Positions 1 through 6,892 of a stretch of 9,941 bases of DNA are shown here, piece by piece (the stretch's first letter is position 1; every line of letters begins with the position of its first letter). The notes under the pieces were generated by a model. It did not search any database and had not been told where the DNA came from. It saw only the letters and a list, made by a program, of their open reading frames with translations. The translations under genes were made by a program, and so were the position numbers. The stretch is from Actinomycetota bacterium. GTDB taxonomy: Bacteria; Actinomycetota; Actinomycetes; Nanopelagicales; Nanopelagicaceae. The stretch is from positions 1 through 9,941 of the forward strand of contig WLNM01000028.1 in the NCBI GenBank assembly GCA_009699825.1, given 5' to 3'.

Positions 1-39
1 CCTGCACCAACTGATACTCAACCTGATTATCAAAACTAA
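1..39 (+). CDS. C-terminal tail of an upstream gene, possibly ilvN (partial)
   Basis: Frame 1 is open from the window edge and reads PAPTDTQPDYQN before a TAA at 37-39, with codon use like that of the genes downstream. The next gene, ilvC, begins 27 bases later with its own ribosome binding site. In many actinobacteria the acetolactate synthase genes ilvB and ilvN lie directly before ilvC, so this could be the end of ilvN. The twelve residues carry no diagnostic motif. Frame 2 is also open, to a TAA at 53-55, so even the reading frame is uncertain. Confidence 0.3.
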   Translation, partial: PAPTDTQPDYQN

Positions 40-66
40 CACCAACACTAAATAAGGAGAAAAACC

Positions 67-1101
67 GTGGCAACGATGTATCACGAAGAGGATGCTGATC
101 TTTCGATTATCCAAGGACGCAAAGTTGCGATCATTGGCTACGGATCTCAAGGTCATGCTCACGCACTTAATTTGCGCGACAGTGGTGTTGATGTTCGAGT
201 TGGTTTAAAGGATGGCTCACCTTCACGCGCAAAAGCTGAAGCAGAAGGTCTCAAGGTTACGAGCGTTGCTGAAGCAGTGAAGGAAGCAACTGTGATCATG
301 ATTTTGGCGCCAGATCACTTGCAGCGCCACATCTATACAGATTCAATTTTGCCTAATCTAAAAGATGGCGATGCACTTTTCTTTGGTCATGGATTTAATA
401 TTCGTTTTGGTTACATCAAACCAAGTGCATCAGTTGATGTTGCGATGGTTGCTCCAAAGGGGCCTGGTCACCTTGTGCGTCGCGAATACGAAGCTGGTCG
501 TGGTGTTCCAGTTATCGTTGCAGTAGAACAAGATGCAACAGGATCTGCATGGCCATTGACACTTTCATACGCAAAAGCAATTGGTGGTTTGCGTGCAGGT
601 GGAATTTTGACAACCTTTACTGAAGAGACAGAAACAGATCTCTTCGGTGAACAATCAGTTCTATGCGGTGGCGCATCACAATTAGTTATGTATGGTTTTG
701 AAACACTTGTTGAAGCCGGTTACCAACCAGAAGTAGCCTATTTTGAATGCCTACACGAACTTAAGTTAATCGTTGACTTGATGTACGAAGGTGGAATCGC
801 AAAGCAGCGCTGGTCAGTTTCAGATACAGCCGAATTTGGCGATTATGTTTCAGGTCCACGTGTTATTGATCCACATGTGAAAGAGAACATGAAGGCAGTA
901 CTTGCAGATATCAAGAGCGGTGCATTTGCAAAGCGCTTCATTGATGATCAAGAAAATGGCGCGAAAGAATTTAACGCTTTGCGCGCAAAAGGTGAATCAC
1001 ATCCAATCGAATCCGTTGGCCGCGAACTTCGCAAAATGATGTCATGGGTAAAGGCTTCGAATAAGGATGATTACAAAGAAGGAACGGCTGCACGTGGCTA
1101 A
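67..1101 (+). CDS. ilvC: Ketol-acid reductoisomerase (NADP+), class I
   Basis: This cytoplasmic enzyme catalyses the second common step of branched-chain amino acid synthesis: Mg2+-dependent alkyl migration and NADPH reduction of 2-acetolactate or 2-aceto-2-hydroxybutyrate. At 344 residues it has the usual length of the short class I form. The N-terminal Rossmann domain carries GYGSQGHAHALNL at 24-36, and the cofactor loop after strand 2 has serines 51 and 53 with Arg54, as in NADPH-using members. His108 and the knotted C-terminal domain residues Asp191, Glu195, Glu227, Glu231 and Ser252 match the family's metal and substrate ligands. The GTG start at 67 is preceded by AAGGAGA at 54-60 with six bases of spacing and gives the N-terminus MATMYHEEDADL, typical of actinobacterial IlvC. 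An ATG at 76 is a less likely alternative. It overlaps serA by 8 bases. The identification is secure. Confidence 0.97.
   Translation: MATMYHEEDADLSIIQGRKVAIIGYGSQGHAHALNLRDSGVDVRVGLKDGSPSRAKAEAEGLKVTSVAEAVKEATVIMILAPDHLQRHIYTDSILPNLKDGDALFFGHGFNIRFGYIKPSASVDVAMVAPKGPGHLVRREYEAGRGVPVIVAVEQDATGSAWPLTLSYAKAIGGLRAGGILTTFTEETETDLFGEQSVLCGGASQLVMYGFETLVEAGYQPEVAYFECLHELKLIVDLMYEGGIAKQRWSVSDTAEFGDYVSGPRVIDPHVKENMKAVLADIKSGAFAKRFIDDQENGAKEFNALRAKGESHPIESVGRELRKMMSWVKASNKDDYKEGTAARG
1077..1083 (+). promoter_or_regulatory. Ribosome binding site deciding the serA start
   Basis: AGAAGGA lies inside the ilvC 3' end, ten bases before the GTG at 1094. It supports the GTG, whose product begins AKPVVLIAEELSP like other actinobacterial SerA proteins, over the in-frame ATG at 1067, which would lie upstream of this site. 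It implies that serA is translated in close coupling with ilvC. Confidence 0.6.
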
Positions 1102-2041
1102 ACCAGTTGTACTCATTGCCGAAGAGCTAAGCCCAGCAACCGTTGGAGTACTTGGTTCGGATTTCGACATTCGTCATTGCGACGGAGCAAATCGAGATGA
1201 ACTTCTCGCTGCACTGAAATCAGGCGTTGATGCTGTTCTTATTCGCTCTGCAACAAAAATGGATGCAGAAGCCATAAGTGCTGCAACTGGATTAAGAGTT
1301 ATTGCACGTGCAGGTGTTGGCTTAGATAACGTCGACATTCCAGCAGCAACGGCTGCAAAGGTTATGGTTATCAACGCCCCAACATCGAACATTGTTAGTG
1401 CAGCCGAATTGGCAATTGGATTAATGATGGCTTCTGCTCGAAATATTTCTGTAGCGCATGCCTCACTGCGCGCAGGCAAATGGGCTAGGTCAAAATTTAG
1501 CGGAACTGAAATCTTTGAGAAGACGCTCGGGATTGTTGGTTTTGGCAAGATTGGTCAATTAGTCGCACATCGCATGAAGGCTTTTGGCATGAATGTGATT
1601 GCTTACGATCCATACCTAACTGCCGAAAAAGTTTCAGCACTTGGCGTAAAACTTGTTGAGTTAGATGAGTTACTTAAGAATTCTGATTTCATCACAATTC
1701 ATCTTCCAAAAACAAAAGAGACTCTTAACTTAATTGGGGAAGATGCTCTTTCTAAAGTTAAACCAACAGTGCACATTGTTAATGCTGCACGTGGGGGTGT
1801 GTTAGACGAAGCGGCGCTTTACAAAGCGATTACTGAAGGTCGTGTTGCGGGCGCCGGACTTGATGTTTATGCATCGGAACCATGCACGGATTCACCATTG
1901 TTCTCACTTGATCAAGTTGTTGCGACGCCTCACTTGGGCGCATCAACGGAGGAAGCACAGGAGCGTGCTGGAATCGACGTTGCACACTCTGTTCGCAAAG
2001 CACTTGCTGGCGAGCCAGTCCCAGATGCCGTAAACGCGTAA
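1094..2041 (+). CDS. serA: D-3-phosphoglycerate dehydrogenase, short form without regulatory domains
   Basis: It oxidises 3-phosphoglycerate to 3-phosphohydroxypyruvate with NAD+, the first step of serine synthesis. The 315-residue protein covers the complete catalytic core: substrate-domain motif RAGVGLDNVD at 72-81, NAD-binding GFGKIG at 149-154, Asp172 at the position that selects NAD, and the catalytic set Arg233 (NAARGG), Glu262 (SEP) and His280 (PHLGAS). It ends at VPDAVNA, where long actinobacterial SerA proteins of about 530 residues, as I recall them, continue into the ASB and ACT domains. Those domains are absent and leuB follows after nine bases, so this is not a frameshift. The GTG start at 1094 overlaps the ilvC end by 8 bases. 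An upstream ATG at 1067 would add a tail translated from the ribosome binding site and is rejected. Core assignment is secure; physiological substrate specificity is inferred. Confidence 0.93.
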   Translation: MAKPVVLIAEELSPATVGVLGSDFDIRHCDGANRDELLAALKSGVDAVLIRSATKMDAEAISAATGLRVIARAGVGLDNVDIPAATAAKVMVINAPTSNIVSAAELAIGLMMASARNISVAHASLRAGKWARSKFSGTEIFEKTLGIVGFGKIGQLVAHRMKAFGMNVIAYDPYLTAEKVSALGVKLVELDELLKNSDFITIHLPKTKETLNLIGEDALSKVKPTVHIVNAARGGVLDEAALYKAITEGRVAGAGLDVYASEPCTDSPLFSLDQVVATPHLGASTEEAQERAGIDVAHSVRKALAGEPVPDAVNA

Positions 2042-2050
2042 GGATAAATA

Positions 2051-3088
2051 ATGTCAAAGAATTTTAATTTAGCTGTCATTGCTGGCGATGGAATTGGTCC
2101 TGAAGTTGTTGCAGAAGGTATCAAGGTTCTAGATGCGGTCGGCAAAAAATACGGTGCATCATTTAATAAAACTTCATATGATCTTGGAGCCGGCTACTGG
2201 CATAAAACAGGAGAAGTTTTGCCAGATTCAATACTCAATGAAATCGCAAAATCAGATGTCATCCTTCTTGGAGCTGTCGGAGACCCAACGGTTCCAAGTG
2301 GAGTTTTAGAGCGTGGCTTATTACTCAAATTACGTTTTGCTTTCGATCATTACATTAATTTGCGTCCTGCTCGCTTAATGCCTGGCGTTATTTCTCCTCT
2401 TGCAACTAAACAACCAATTGATTTCATAGTCGTCCGCGAAGGAACTGAAGGACCATACGTCGGAGCAGGCGGAGTTCTTGCAGAAGGAACGGATGCGGAA
2501 ATTGCAACGGAGGAGAGCCTCAATACCCGTCGTGGAGCAGAGCGTGTTATTCGCGATGCCTTTAATCGTGCGATGGCGCGTGATCGCAAGAAACTCACTT
2601 TGGTTCATAAAAATAACGTTCTTACTCGTGCTGGTGGATTGTGGACCCGAACATTTAATGAAGTGGCTAAGGAATTTCCACAGGTAACTACAGATTATTT
2701 ACACGTAGATGCTGCATCTATGTTCTTTGTTACTAACCCAGAACGCTTTGATGTAGTTGTGACTGATAATTTATTTGGCGATATTTTGACTGATATTGCA
2801 GCAGCAATCTGCGGCGGTATCGGTTTGGCAGCTTCTGGAAACATTAATCCAACTGGAAAATTTCCTTCAATGTTCGAACCAGTTCATGGTTCAGCACCTG
2901 ATATCGCAGGAAAAAATATTGCAGATCCAACTGCCACAGTTATGTCAGTTGCGATGATGCTTGATCATTTAGGGCTTAGCGATGCTGCTCGAGATGTCGA
3001 GCGCGCAGTTGCCGCAGACCTTGCAAGCCGTGGTGATAAGAAGCGCAGCACAAGTGAAGTTGGAGATGCGCTAGTCGCAGCGTTATAA
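2051..3088 (+). CDS. leuB: 3-isopropylmalate dehydrogenase
   Basis: LeuB oxidatively decarboxylates 3-isopropylmalate to 2-ketoisocaproate with NAD+ in leucine synthesis. In citramalate-using organisms the same enzyme family oxidises beta-methylmalate to 2-ketobutyrate. The 345-residue length is that of the compact actinobacterial type. Visible are GDGIGPEV at 12-19, substrate arginines 95, 105 and 129, catalytic Tyr136 (REGTEGPYVG) and Lys187 (VHKNNVL), and the Mg2+ ligands Asp220, Asp244 and Asp248. The last two lie in the family signature NLFGDILTDIAAAICGGIG. The ATG at 2051 follows AAGGA at 2040-2044, which overlaps the serA stop codon, with six bases of spacing. With cimA two genes downstream it may serve both the leucine and isoleucine branches. 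LeuA, LeuC and LeuD are not in the window. Confidence 0.96.
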   Translation: MSKNFNLAVIAGDGIGPEVVAEGIKVLDAVGKKYGASFNKTSYDLGAGYWHKTGEVLPDSILNEIAKSDVILLGAVGDPTVPSGVLERGLLLKLRFAFDHYINLRPARLMPGVISPLATKQPIDFIVVREGTEGPYVGAGGVLAEGTDAEIATEESLNTRRGAERVIRDAFNRAMARDRKKLTLVHKNNVLTRAGGLWTRTFNEVAKEFPQVTTDYLHVDAASMFFVTNPERFDVVVTDNLFGDILTDIAAAICGGIGLAASGNINPTGKFPSMFEPVHGSAPDIAGKNIADPTATVMSVAMMLDHLGLSDAARDVERAVAADLASRGDKKRSTSEVGDALVAAL

Positions 3089-3092
3089 AACT

Positions 3093-4172
3093 ATGAAAAT
3101 TTCATTAAACCCACAAGCAAAAGATTCCGCTACTCGTGATGCACTAGTTGCTGAAGGTGGCTTTGGAAAGTACTACACAGACCACATGGTTGTATGCGAG
3201 TGGAGCGAAAAAGATGGTTGGTCTGAACCAGAACTAAAGCCTTACGGACCAATTTCACTTGATCCTGCCACAGCTGTTTTTCATTATGGACAAGAAATTT
3301 TTGAAGGCATGAAGGCTTATCGCCAGCCAGATGGTGGCATTGGGTTATTTCGTCCAGATGCAAATGCGCGTCGTTTTGCAAAGTCTGCCAATCGTTTGGC
3401 ACTACCTGAAATGCCAGAATCGCTATTTATAGAAACTGTGGAAACACTTGTTAAACAAGATGCCGGTTGGGTACCAAACAAAGTTGGCGAATCTTTGTAC
3501 ATCCGTCCATTTATGTTTGCAACTGAAGTTGGTTTAGGAGTTCGCCCCTCTAACAAAGCGTTGTACATGTTAATAGCGACACCTGCCGGTGCTTATTTTG
3601 ATCCTTCAAAAGCTGTCAGTGTGTGGATTTCAACTGAGTATGTTCGTGCAGCACAAGGCGGAACAGGTGAAGCAAAGTGTGGGGGAAATTACGCAGCTTC
3701 ACTCATTGCGCAAAAGGCAGCAGCGAAAGAAGGCTGCGATCAAGTTGTGTGGATTGATGCAAAAGAACGTAAGTGGATTGAAGAAATGGGTGGCATGAAT
3801 CTTTACTTTGTTAAAGGTTCCGGCACGAATGCAACAGTTATAACTCCAAAATTAACAGGAACCCTATTACCTGGTATTACTCGAGATTCGATTCTCTCAG
3901 TTGCGAAAGACCTTGGTTATGAAACTGAAGAAGTAATGCTCAGTATTGATGATTGGCGAGATGGTGTTGCATCCGGTGAAATAACGGAGATTTTTGCGTG
4001 TGGAACTGCTGCTGTTGTATCTCCAGTAGGTACTGCAAAGAGTGCAATGGGTACCTGGGTTACAGGCGATGGGCAACCAGGAAAAATTACGATGCAAATT
4101 CGTAATCACCTTCTTGGAATCCAGCACGGTTCAATTGATGATTCACATCATTGGATGCGTAAGGTCATCTAA
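3093..4172 (+). CDS. ilvE: Branched-chain amino acid aminotransferase
   Basis: This class IV (fold-type IV) PLP enzyme performs the last step of valine, leucine and isoleucine synthesis, moving the amino group from glutamate to the 2-keto acids. At 359 residues it belongs to the longer eukaryote-like/actinobacterial branch rather than the roughly 310-residue enterobacterial one. The N-terminal motif HYGQEIFEGMKAYR is at 64-77. Lys195 in GGTGEAKCGGNYA is the expected Schiff-base lysine. EEMGGMNLYFV at 230-240 and the phosphate-contacting stretch around GTAAVVSPVG at 304-313 complete the cofactor site. The ATG begins four bases after the leuB stop. I see no Shine-Dalgarno sequence before it, so translation probably relies on coupling to leuB. 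It overlaps cimA by one base (TAATG). Confidence 0.96.
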   Translation: MKISLNPQAKDSATRDALVAEGGFGKYYTDHMVVCEWSEKDGWSEPELKPYGPISLDPATAVFHYGQEIFEGMKAYRQPDGGIGLFRPDANARRFAKSANRLALPEMPESLFIETVETLVKQDAGWVPNKVGESLYIRPFMFATEVGLGVRPSNKALYMLIATPAGAYFDPSKAVSVWISTEYVRAAQGGTGEAKCGGNYAASLIAQKAAAKEGCDQVVWIDAKERKWIEEMGGMNLYFVKGSGTNATVITPKLTGTLLPGITRDSILSVAKDLGYETEEVMLSIDDWRDGVASGEITEIFACGTAAVVSPVGTAKSAMGTWVTGDGQPGKITMQIRNHLLGIQHGSIDDSHHWMRKVI

Positions 4173-5761
4173 TGCCAGTCAATGACACGTTTCACATTTA
4201 TGACACAACCCTGCGCGATGGAGCTCAGCAAGAAGGTTTAAATTTATCTGTTCAAGATAAGTTGGCAATTGCCCGCCACCTAGATGATCTTGGTGTTGGT
4301 TTTATCGAAGGTGGATGGCCGGGAGCTAATCCAAAAGACACAGAATTTTTTGATCGCGCAAAAAAAGAGTTAAAGCTAAAGAACGCAACCTTTGTTGCCT
4401 TTGGTGCAACCCGTCGTCCTAATGTTAAAGCTGCAGATGATGCATTGCTAGGAGCACTTCGCGATAGTGGAGCACCAGCTGTAACTCTGGTTGCAAAATC
4501 TTTTGATCGCCACGTTGATTTAGCACTTAAAACAACGTTGGATGAAAATTTAGCAATGATTAAAGATTCAATTGAACATCTTCGAGCCGAAGGTCAAAGA
4601 GTTTTTCTCGATGCCGAACATTTCTTTGACGGATATCGTTCCAATCGTGCCTACGCACTAGAAGTAGTTCGCACTGCAGCAGCAGCTGGTGCAGATGTAA
4701 TTGCCTTATGTGACACCAATGGTGGAATGCTGCCTGATGAATTGTCACAAGTTGTTCATGATGTATTACAGGCAAGCAATGCTCGCCTTGGTATTCATTG
4801 CCACAACGACACTGGCTGCGCCGTAGCGAACTCGATGGCTGCAATTGCTGCCGGTGCCACTCACGTACAAGGCACATTAAATGGTTATGGCGAAAGAACT
4901 GGTAACGCTGATCTCGTAACAATCATTGCAAATCTTGAATTAAAAAAGAAGCAACTAGTACTTCCAAAAGATGCTCTACGTGAAGCTTTTAGAATCTCGC
5001 ATGCAATTGCAGAAGTAACAAACGTTTCATCTAGTGCTCGCCAACCATATGTCGGTGTTTCCGCCTTTGCTCACAAAGCAGGGTTGCACGCTAGTGCAAT
5101 CAAAGTTGATCCTTCTTTATATCAGCATGAAGATCCCGAATCTGTTGGAAACGATATGCGCATGCTTGTATCTGAAATGGCAGGGCGTGCTTCGATTGAA
5201 TTAAAATCTGTCGAACTTGGTGTCGACCTTGGTGGAGATCGCGAACTAATTGGTCGCGTTGTAGATCGAGTTAAAAATTTGGAAGCGCAAGGTTTTACTT
5301 TCGAAGCAGCAGATGCATCATTTGAGCTATTACTCCTTGAAGAGATGTCAGGCAAGAGACCAACTTTTTTCACAATTAATCATTGGGCTACCACTACTGA
5401 ACGAACTACAAAATCTGGTATCACTACTAAAGCGGAAGTAAGTGTTACTGCTAATGGAAAAGAATTGAGTTGCGGTGGCTCCGGAAATGGTCCAGTTAAC
5501 GCAATTGATAATGCATTGCGCACGGGACTCAAAGAGTTCTATCCAGAATTAGAAGTTCTAGAGCTGACCGATTACAAAGTACGAATCCTTGAAGGTCGCT
5601 TAGGCACCGGCGCAATCACTCGTGTACTTGTAGAAACGAGCGATGGCAAAGGCGAATGGAACACAATCGGTGTACATGAAAATATCATTGCTGCTTCAGC
5701 CATGGCGTTAGAGGATGCTTTAACCTTCGGTCTTCTGCGTCAAGGACGTAAACCCGAGTAA
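4172..5761 (+). CDS. cimA: (R)-citramalate synthase
   Basis: CimA condenses pyruvate with acetyl-CoA to (R)-citramalate, which LeuCD and LeuB convert to 2-ketobutyrate, so isoleucine can be made without threonine. The 529-residue protein has a DRE-TIM metallolyase barrel at about 5-275 with the start motif YDTTLRDGAQQEG at 10-22, metal ligands His209 and His211 in HCHND, and the signature GYGERTGNADL at 238-248. An accessory region with AFAHKAGLHASA follows, then a C-terminal LeuA-type regulatory domain (about 395-525, with GGSGNGPVNAIDNAL). The length, the DGAQQEG variant and the linkage to leuB and ilvE favour citramalate synthase over 2-isopropylmalate synthase or homocitrate synthase. Its ATG overlaps the ilvE stop, and AAGG at 4161-4164 is seven bases upstream. 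The regulatory domain suggests feedback control, probably by isoleucine, but this is inferred from the family. Confidence 0.92.
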   Translation: MPVNDTFHIYDTTLRDGAQQEGLNLSVQDKLAIARHLDDLGVGFIEGGWPGANPKDTEFFDRAKKELKLKNATFVAFGATRRPNVKAADDALLGALRDSGAPAVTLVAKSFDRHVDLALKTTLDENLAMIKDSIEHLRAEGQRVFLDAEHFFDGYRSNRAYALEVVRTAAAAGADVIALCDTNGGMLPDELSQVVHDVLQASNARLGIHCHNDTGCAVANSMAAIAAGATHVQGTLNGYGERTGNADLVTIIANLELKKKQLVLPKDALREAFRISHAIAEVTNVSSSARQPYVGVSAFAHKAGLHASAIKVDPSLYQHEDPESVGNDMRMLVSEMAGRASIELKSVELGVDLGGDRELIGRVVDRVKNLEAQGFTFEAADASFELLLLEEMSGKRPTFFTINHWATTTERTTKSGITTKAEVSVTANGKELSCGGSGNGPVNAIDNALRTGLKEFYPELEVLELTDYKVRILEGRLGTGAITRVLVETSDGKGEWNTIGVHENIIAASAMALEDALTFGLLRQGRKPE

Positions 5762-5770
5762 CCTGTCCTT

Positions 5771-6688
5771 ATGTCCACACATACATTAGATGATGTACGT
5801 GTTGCTTTCGAAAATAATTTACATACCAAGCGCGATCTATCACTGCACACAATTCGTGCATACGTAGGCGATTTAGAGAGCTTTTTTTCTCACCTTCAAG
5901 CTCTGGGAATTTCAGATCTGCAAAAAATTGATATTTCCCATGTGCGTTCATGGTTAGCAAATATCTCAGTCAAAGGTGGAGCACGAACCACACTGGCAAG
6001 ACGAGCAGTAACAATTCGATTGTTCACCAAGTGGGCCCATAAGAATGGATACCTGCCAAAAGATATTGGCGTAACTCTTGCAACTCCAAAGGGCCACAGA
6101 GTTTTGCCTGATGTACTCAATGTAAATGATGCAAGAGATGTTATGGAATCTATGGCCATGAGAGCTGGCGAAGAAGATTCACCTTTAGCAATTCGCGATA
6201 GTGCGATGCTTGAAATCCTGTATGCAAGCGGTGCGCGTGTTGCTGAGTTGTGTGGTTTAAATTTTGAAGATATTGATTATGACCGTCAAGCAATTCGGGT
6301 GGTTGGAAAAGGAAATAAGGAGCGGTCAATTCCTATTGGAATTCCAGCGATGAAGGCTTTGAAGAATTGGATTGACAATGCTCGTCCACAAATTGCATCT
6401 GATAAATCTGGGTTAGCGCTTTTTCTGGGTACACGCGGAAAAAGAATTGATCAACGCACTGTGCGGACGGTTGTATATGAAGCACTCAGTGCTATTGAAG
6501 GTCTAGAACGTTTAGGTCCACATGCGCTGCGACATTCAGCAGCCACCCATCTTCTTGAAGGTGGCGCCGACTTACGAACAGTTCAAGAAATATTGGGTCA
6601 TGCATCCCTTGCTACAACGCAGATTTATACCCATGTTTCTACGGAACGTTTACAAAAAGCGTATAAGCAAGCCCATCCCCGCGCATAA
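5771..6688 (+). CDS. xerC: Tyrosine recombinase XerC
   Basis: XerC acts with XerD at dif to resolve chromosome dimers into monomers before division. The 305-residue protein has an N-terminal SAM-like core-binding domain (about 5-95, with LSLHTIRAYVGDLESF) and a C-terminal catalytic domain. All six active-site residues are visible: Arg156 (ASGARVAEL), Lys180 (VVGKGNKER), His251 and Arg254 (HALRHSAATHLLEGG), His277 (LGHASLATTQIYTH) and nucleophile Tyr286. It lies immediately before rpsB, a neighbourhood usual for actinobacterial xerC, which argues for XerC over XerD or a phage integrase. It begins nine bases after the cimA stop with no evident Shine-Dalgarno sequence, so it appears to be the last gene of the branched-chain amino acid operon. 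No dif site or integrated element is seen nearby. Confidence 0.92.
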   Translation: MSTHTLDDVRVAFENNLHTKRDLSLHTIRAYVGDLESFFSHLQALGISDLQKIDISHVRSWLANISVKGGARTTLARRAVTIRLFTKWAHKNGYLPKDIGVTLATPKGHRVLPDVLNVNDARDVMESMAMRAGEEDSPLAIRDSAMLEILYASGARVAELCGLNFEDIDYDRQAIRVVGKGNKERSIPIGIPAMKALKNWIDNARPQIASDKSGLALFLGTRGKRIDQRTVRTVVYEALSAIEGLERLGPHALRHSAATHLLEGGADLRTVQEILGHASLATTQIYTHVSTERLQKAYKQAHPRA

Positions 6689-6718
6689 GGTGTGGATTTC
6701 GCACTCCCGAACCTCAGG

Positions 6719-6724
6719 TAAGAT
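6719..6724 (+). promoter_or_regulatory. Candidate -10 element for the rpsB operon
   Basis: TAAGAT fits the actinobacterial TAnnnT pattern and lies 31 bases after the xerC stop. Transcription would begin near 6731, just before the first hairpin of the leader. No good -35 hexamer is visible 16-19 bases upstream, so support is weak. It is partly bracketed by a small inverted repeat, CAGGT at 6715-6719 and ACCTG at 6728-6732. A second possibility is TTGTTA at 6834-6839 with TATTTT at 6859-6864, at an overlong 19-base spacing. Confidence 0.3.
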
Positions 6725-6822
6725 TTCACCTGCACTAGAGCGATCTAGTGACTTCTCAGTACTCATTCGACTTAGTCGAAAATCATTTCGGTCCAGTTCG
6801 CTGGTAGATGAAGAGTGCGACG

Positions 6823-6843
6823 GGTTTAACAAATTGTTAAACC
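6823..6843 (+). repeat. Perfect inverted repeat with 9-bp arms
   Basis: GGTTTAACA at 6823-6831 and TGTTAAACC at 6835-6843 are exact reverse complements around a three-base AAT centre. In RNA this is a stable hairpin of the rpsB leader. In DNA it could equally be an operator for a dimeric repressor. It is not followed by a T-run, so it is not a standard terminator for xerC. Confidence 0.7.
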
Positions 6844-6845
6844 AT

Positions 6846-6865
6846 TAACCGAGCGGGTTATTTTT
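6846..6865 (+). terminator. Weak terminator-like hairpin before rpsB
   Basis: TAACC at 6846-6850 pairs with GGTTA at 6856-6860 across a five-base loop and is followed directly by TTTTT at 6861-6865. A 5-bp stem is short for an intrinsic terminator, and the same GGTTA and T-run form part of the much longer hairpin 6856-6882. It could end transcription from xerC or act as an attenuator, but it may have no role. Confidence 0.25.
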
Positions 6866-6882
6866 GTTCAGCAGAAATAACC
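6856..6882 (+). promoter_or_regulatory. 12-bp hairpin directly upstream of the rpsB ribosome binding site
   Basis: GGTTATTT at 6856-6863 is the exact complement of AAATAACC at 6875-6882. Pairing continues inward through U-G, U-A, G-C and U-G pairs to a UCA loop at 6868-6870. It ends four bases before the AAGGAG at 6887-6892 and about 20 bases before the start codon, at the edge of an initiating 30S footprint. It leaves the ribosome binding site free but excludes the terminator-like hairpin at 6846-6860. Confidence 0.55.
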
Positions 6883-6886
6883 TATG

Positions 6887-6892
6887 AAGGAG
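6887..6892 (+). promoter_or_regulatory. Ribosome binding site deciding the rpsB start
   Basis: AAGGAG stands nine bases before the ATG at 6902. An in-frame ATG at 6884 would translate this site itself and add six residues before the conserved MAVVTMRELL start of S2, so 6902 is chosen. Confidence 0.85.

Noticed and set aside
1067..1093. Longer serA frame starting at an ATG inside ilvC
   Set aside because: The extra residues translate the ribosome binding site and do not resemble SerA N-termini; the GTG at 1094 gives the conserved start.
4560..4922. 120-codon minus-strand frame within cimA
   Set aside because: The sequence is rich in His, Gln and Arg with no domain features, as expected of the antisense of a well-supported gene.
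6681..6708. GCGCATAAGG at the xerC end as half of a dif site
   Set aside because: The left half resembles a XerC-binding arm, but no matching TTATG-type right arm follows at the expected spacing.
6808..6840. Ten-codon open frame MKSATGLTNC as an attenuation leader peptide
   Set aside because: It ends inside the 6823-6843 hairpin, which is suggestive, but it has no clear ribosome binding site and no run of one amino acid that would explain attenuation.
6522..6848. 108-codon frame overlapping the xerC end and the leader
   Set aside because: It lies out of frame over the conserved XerC active-site region, has no family features, and is a shadow of xerC running on into non-coding DNA.
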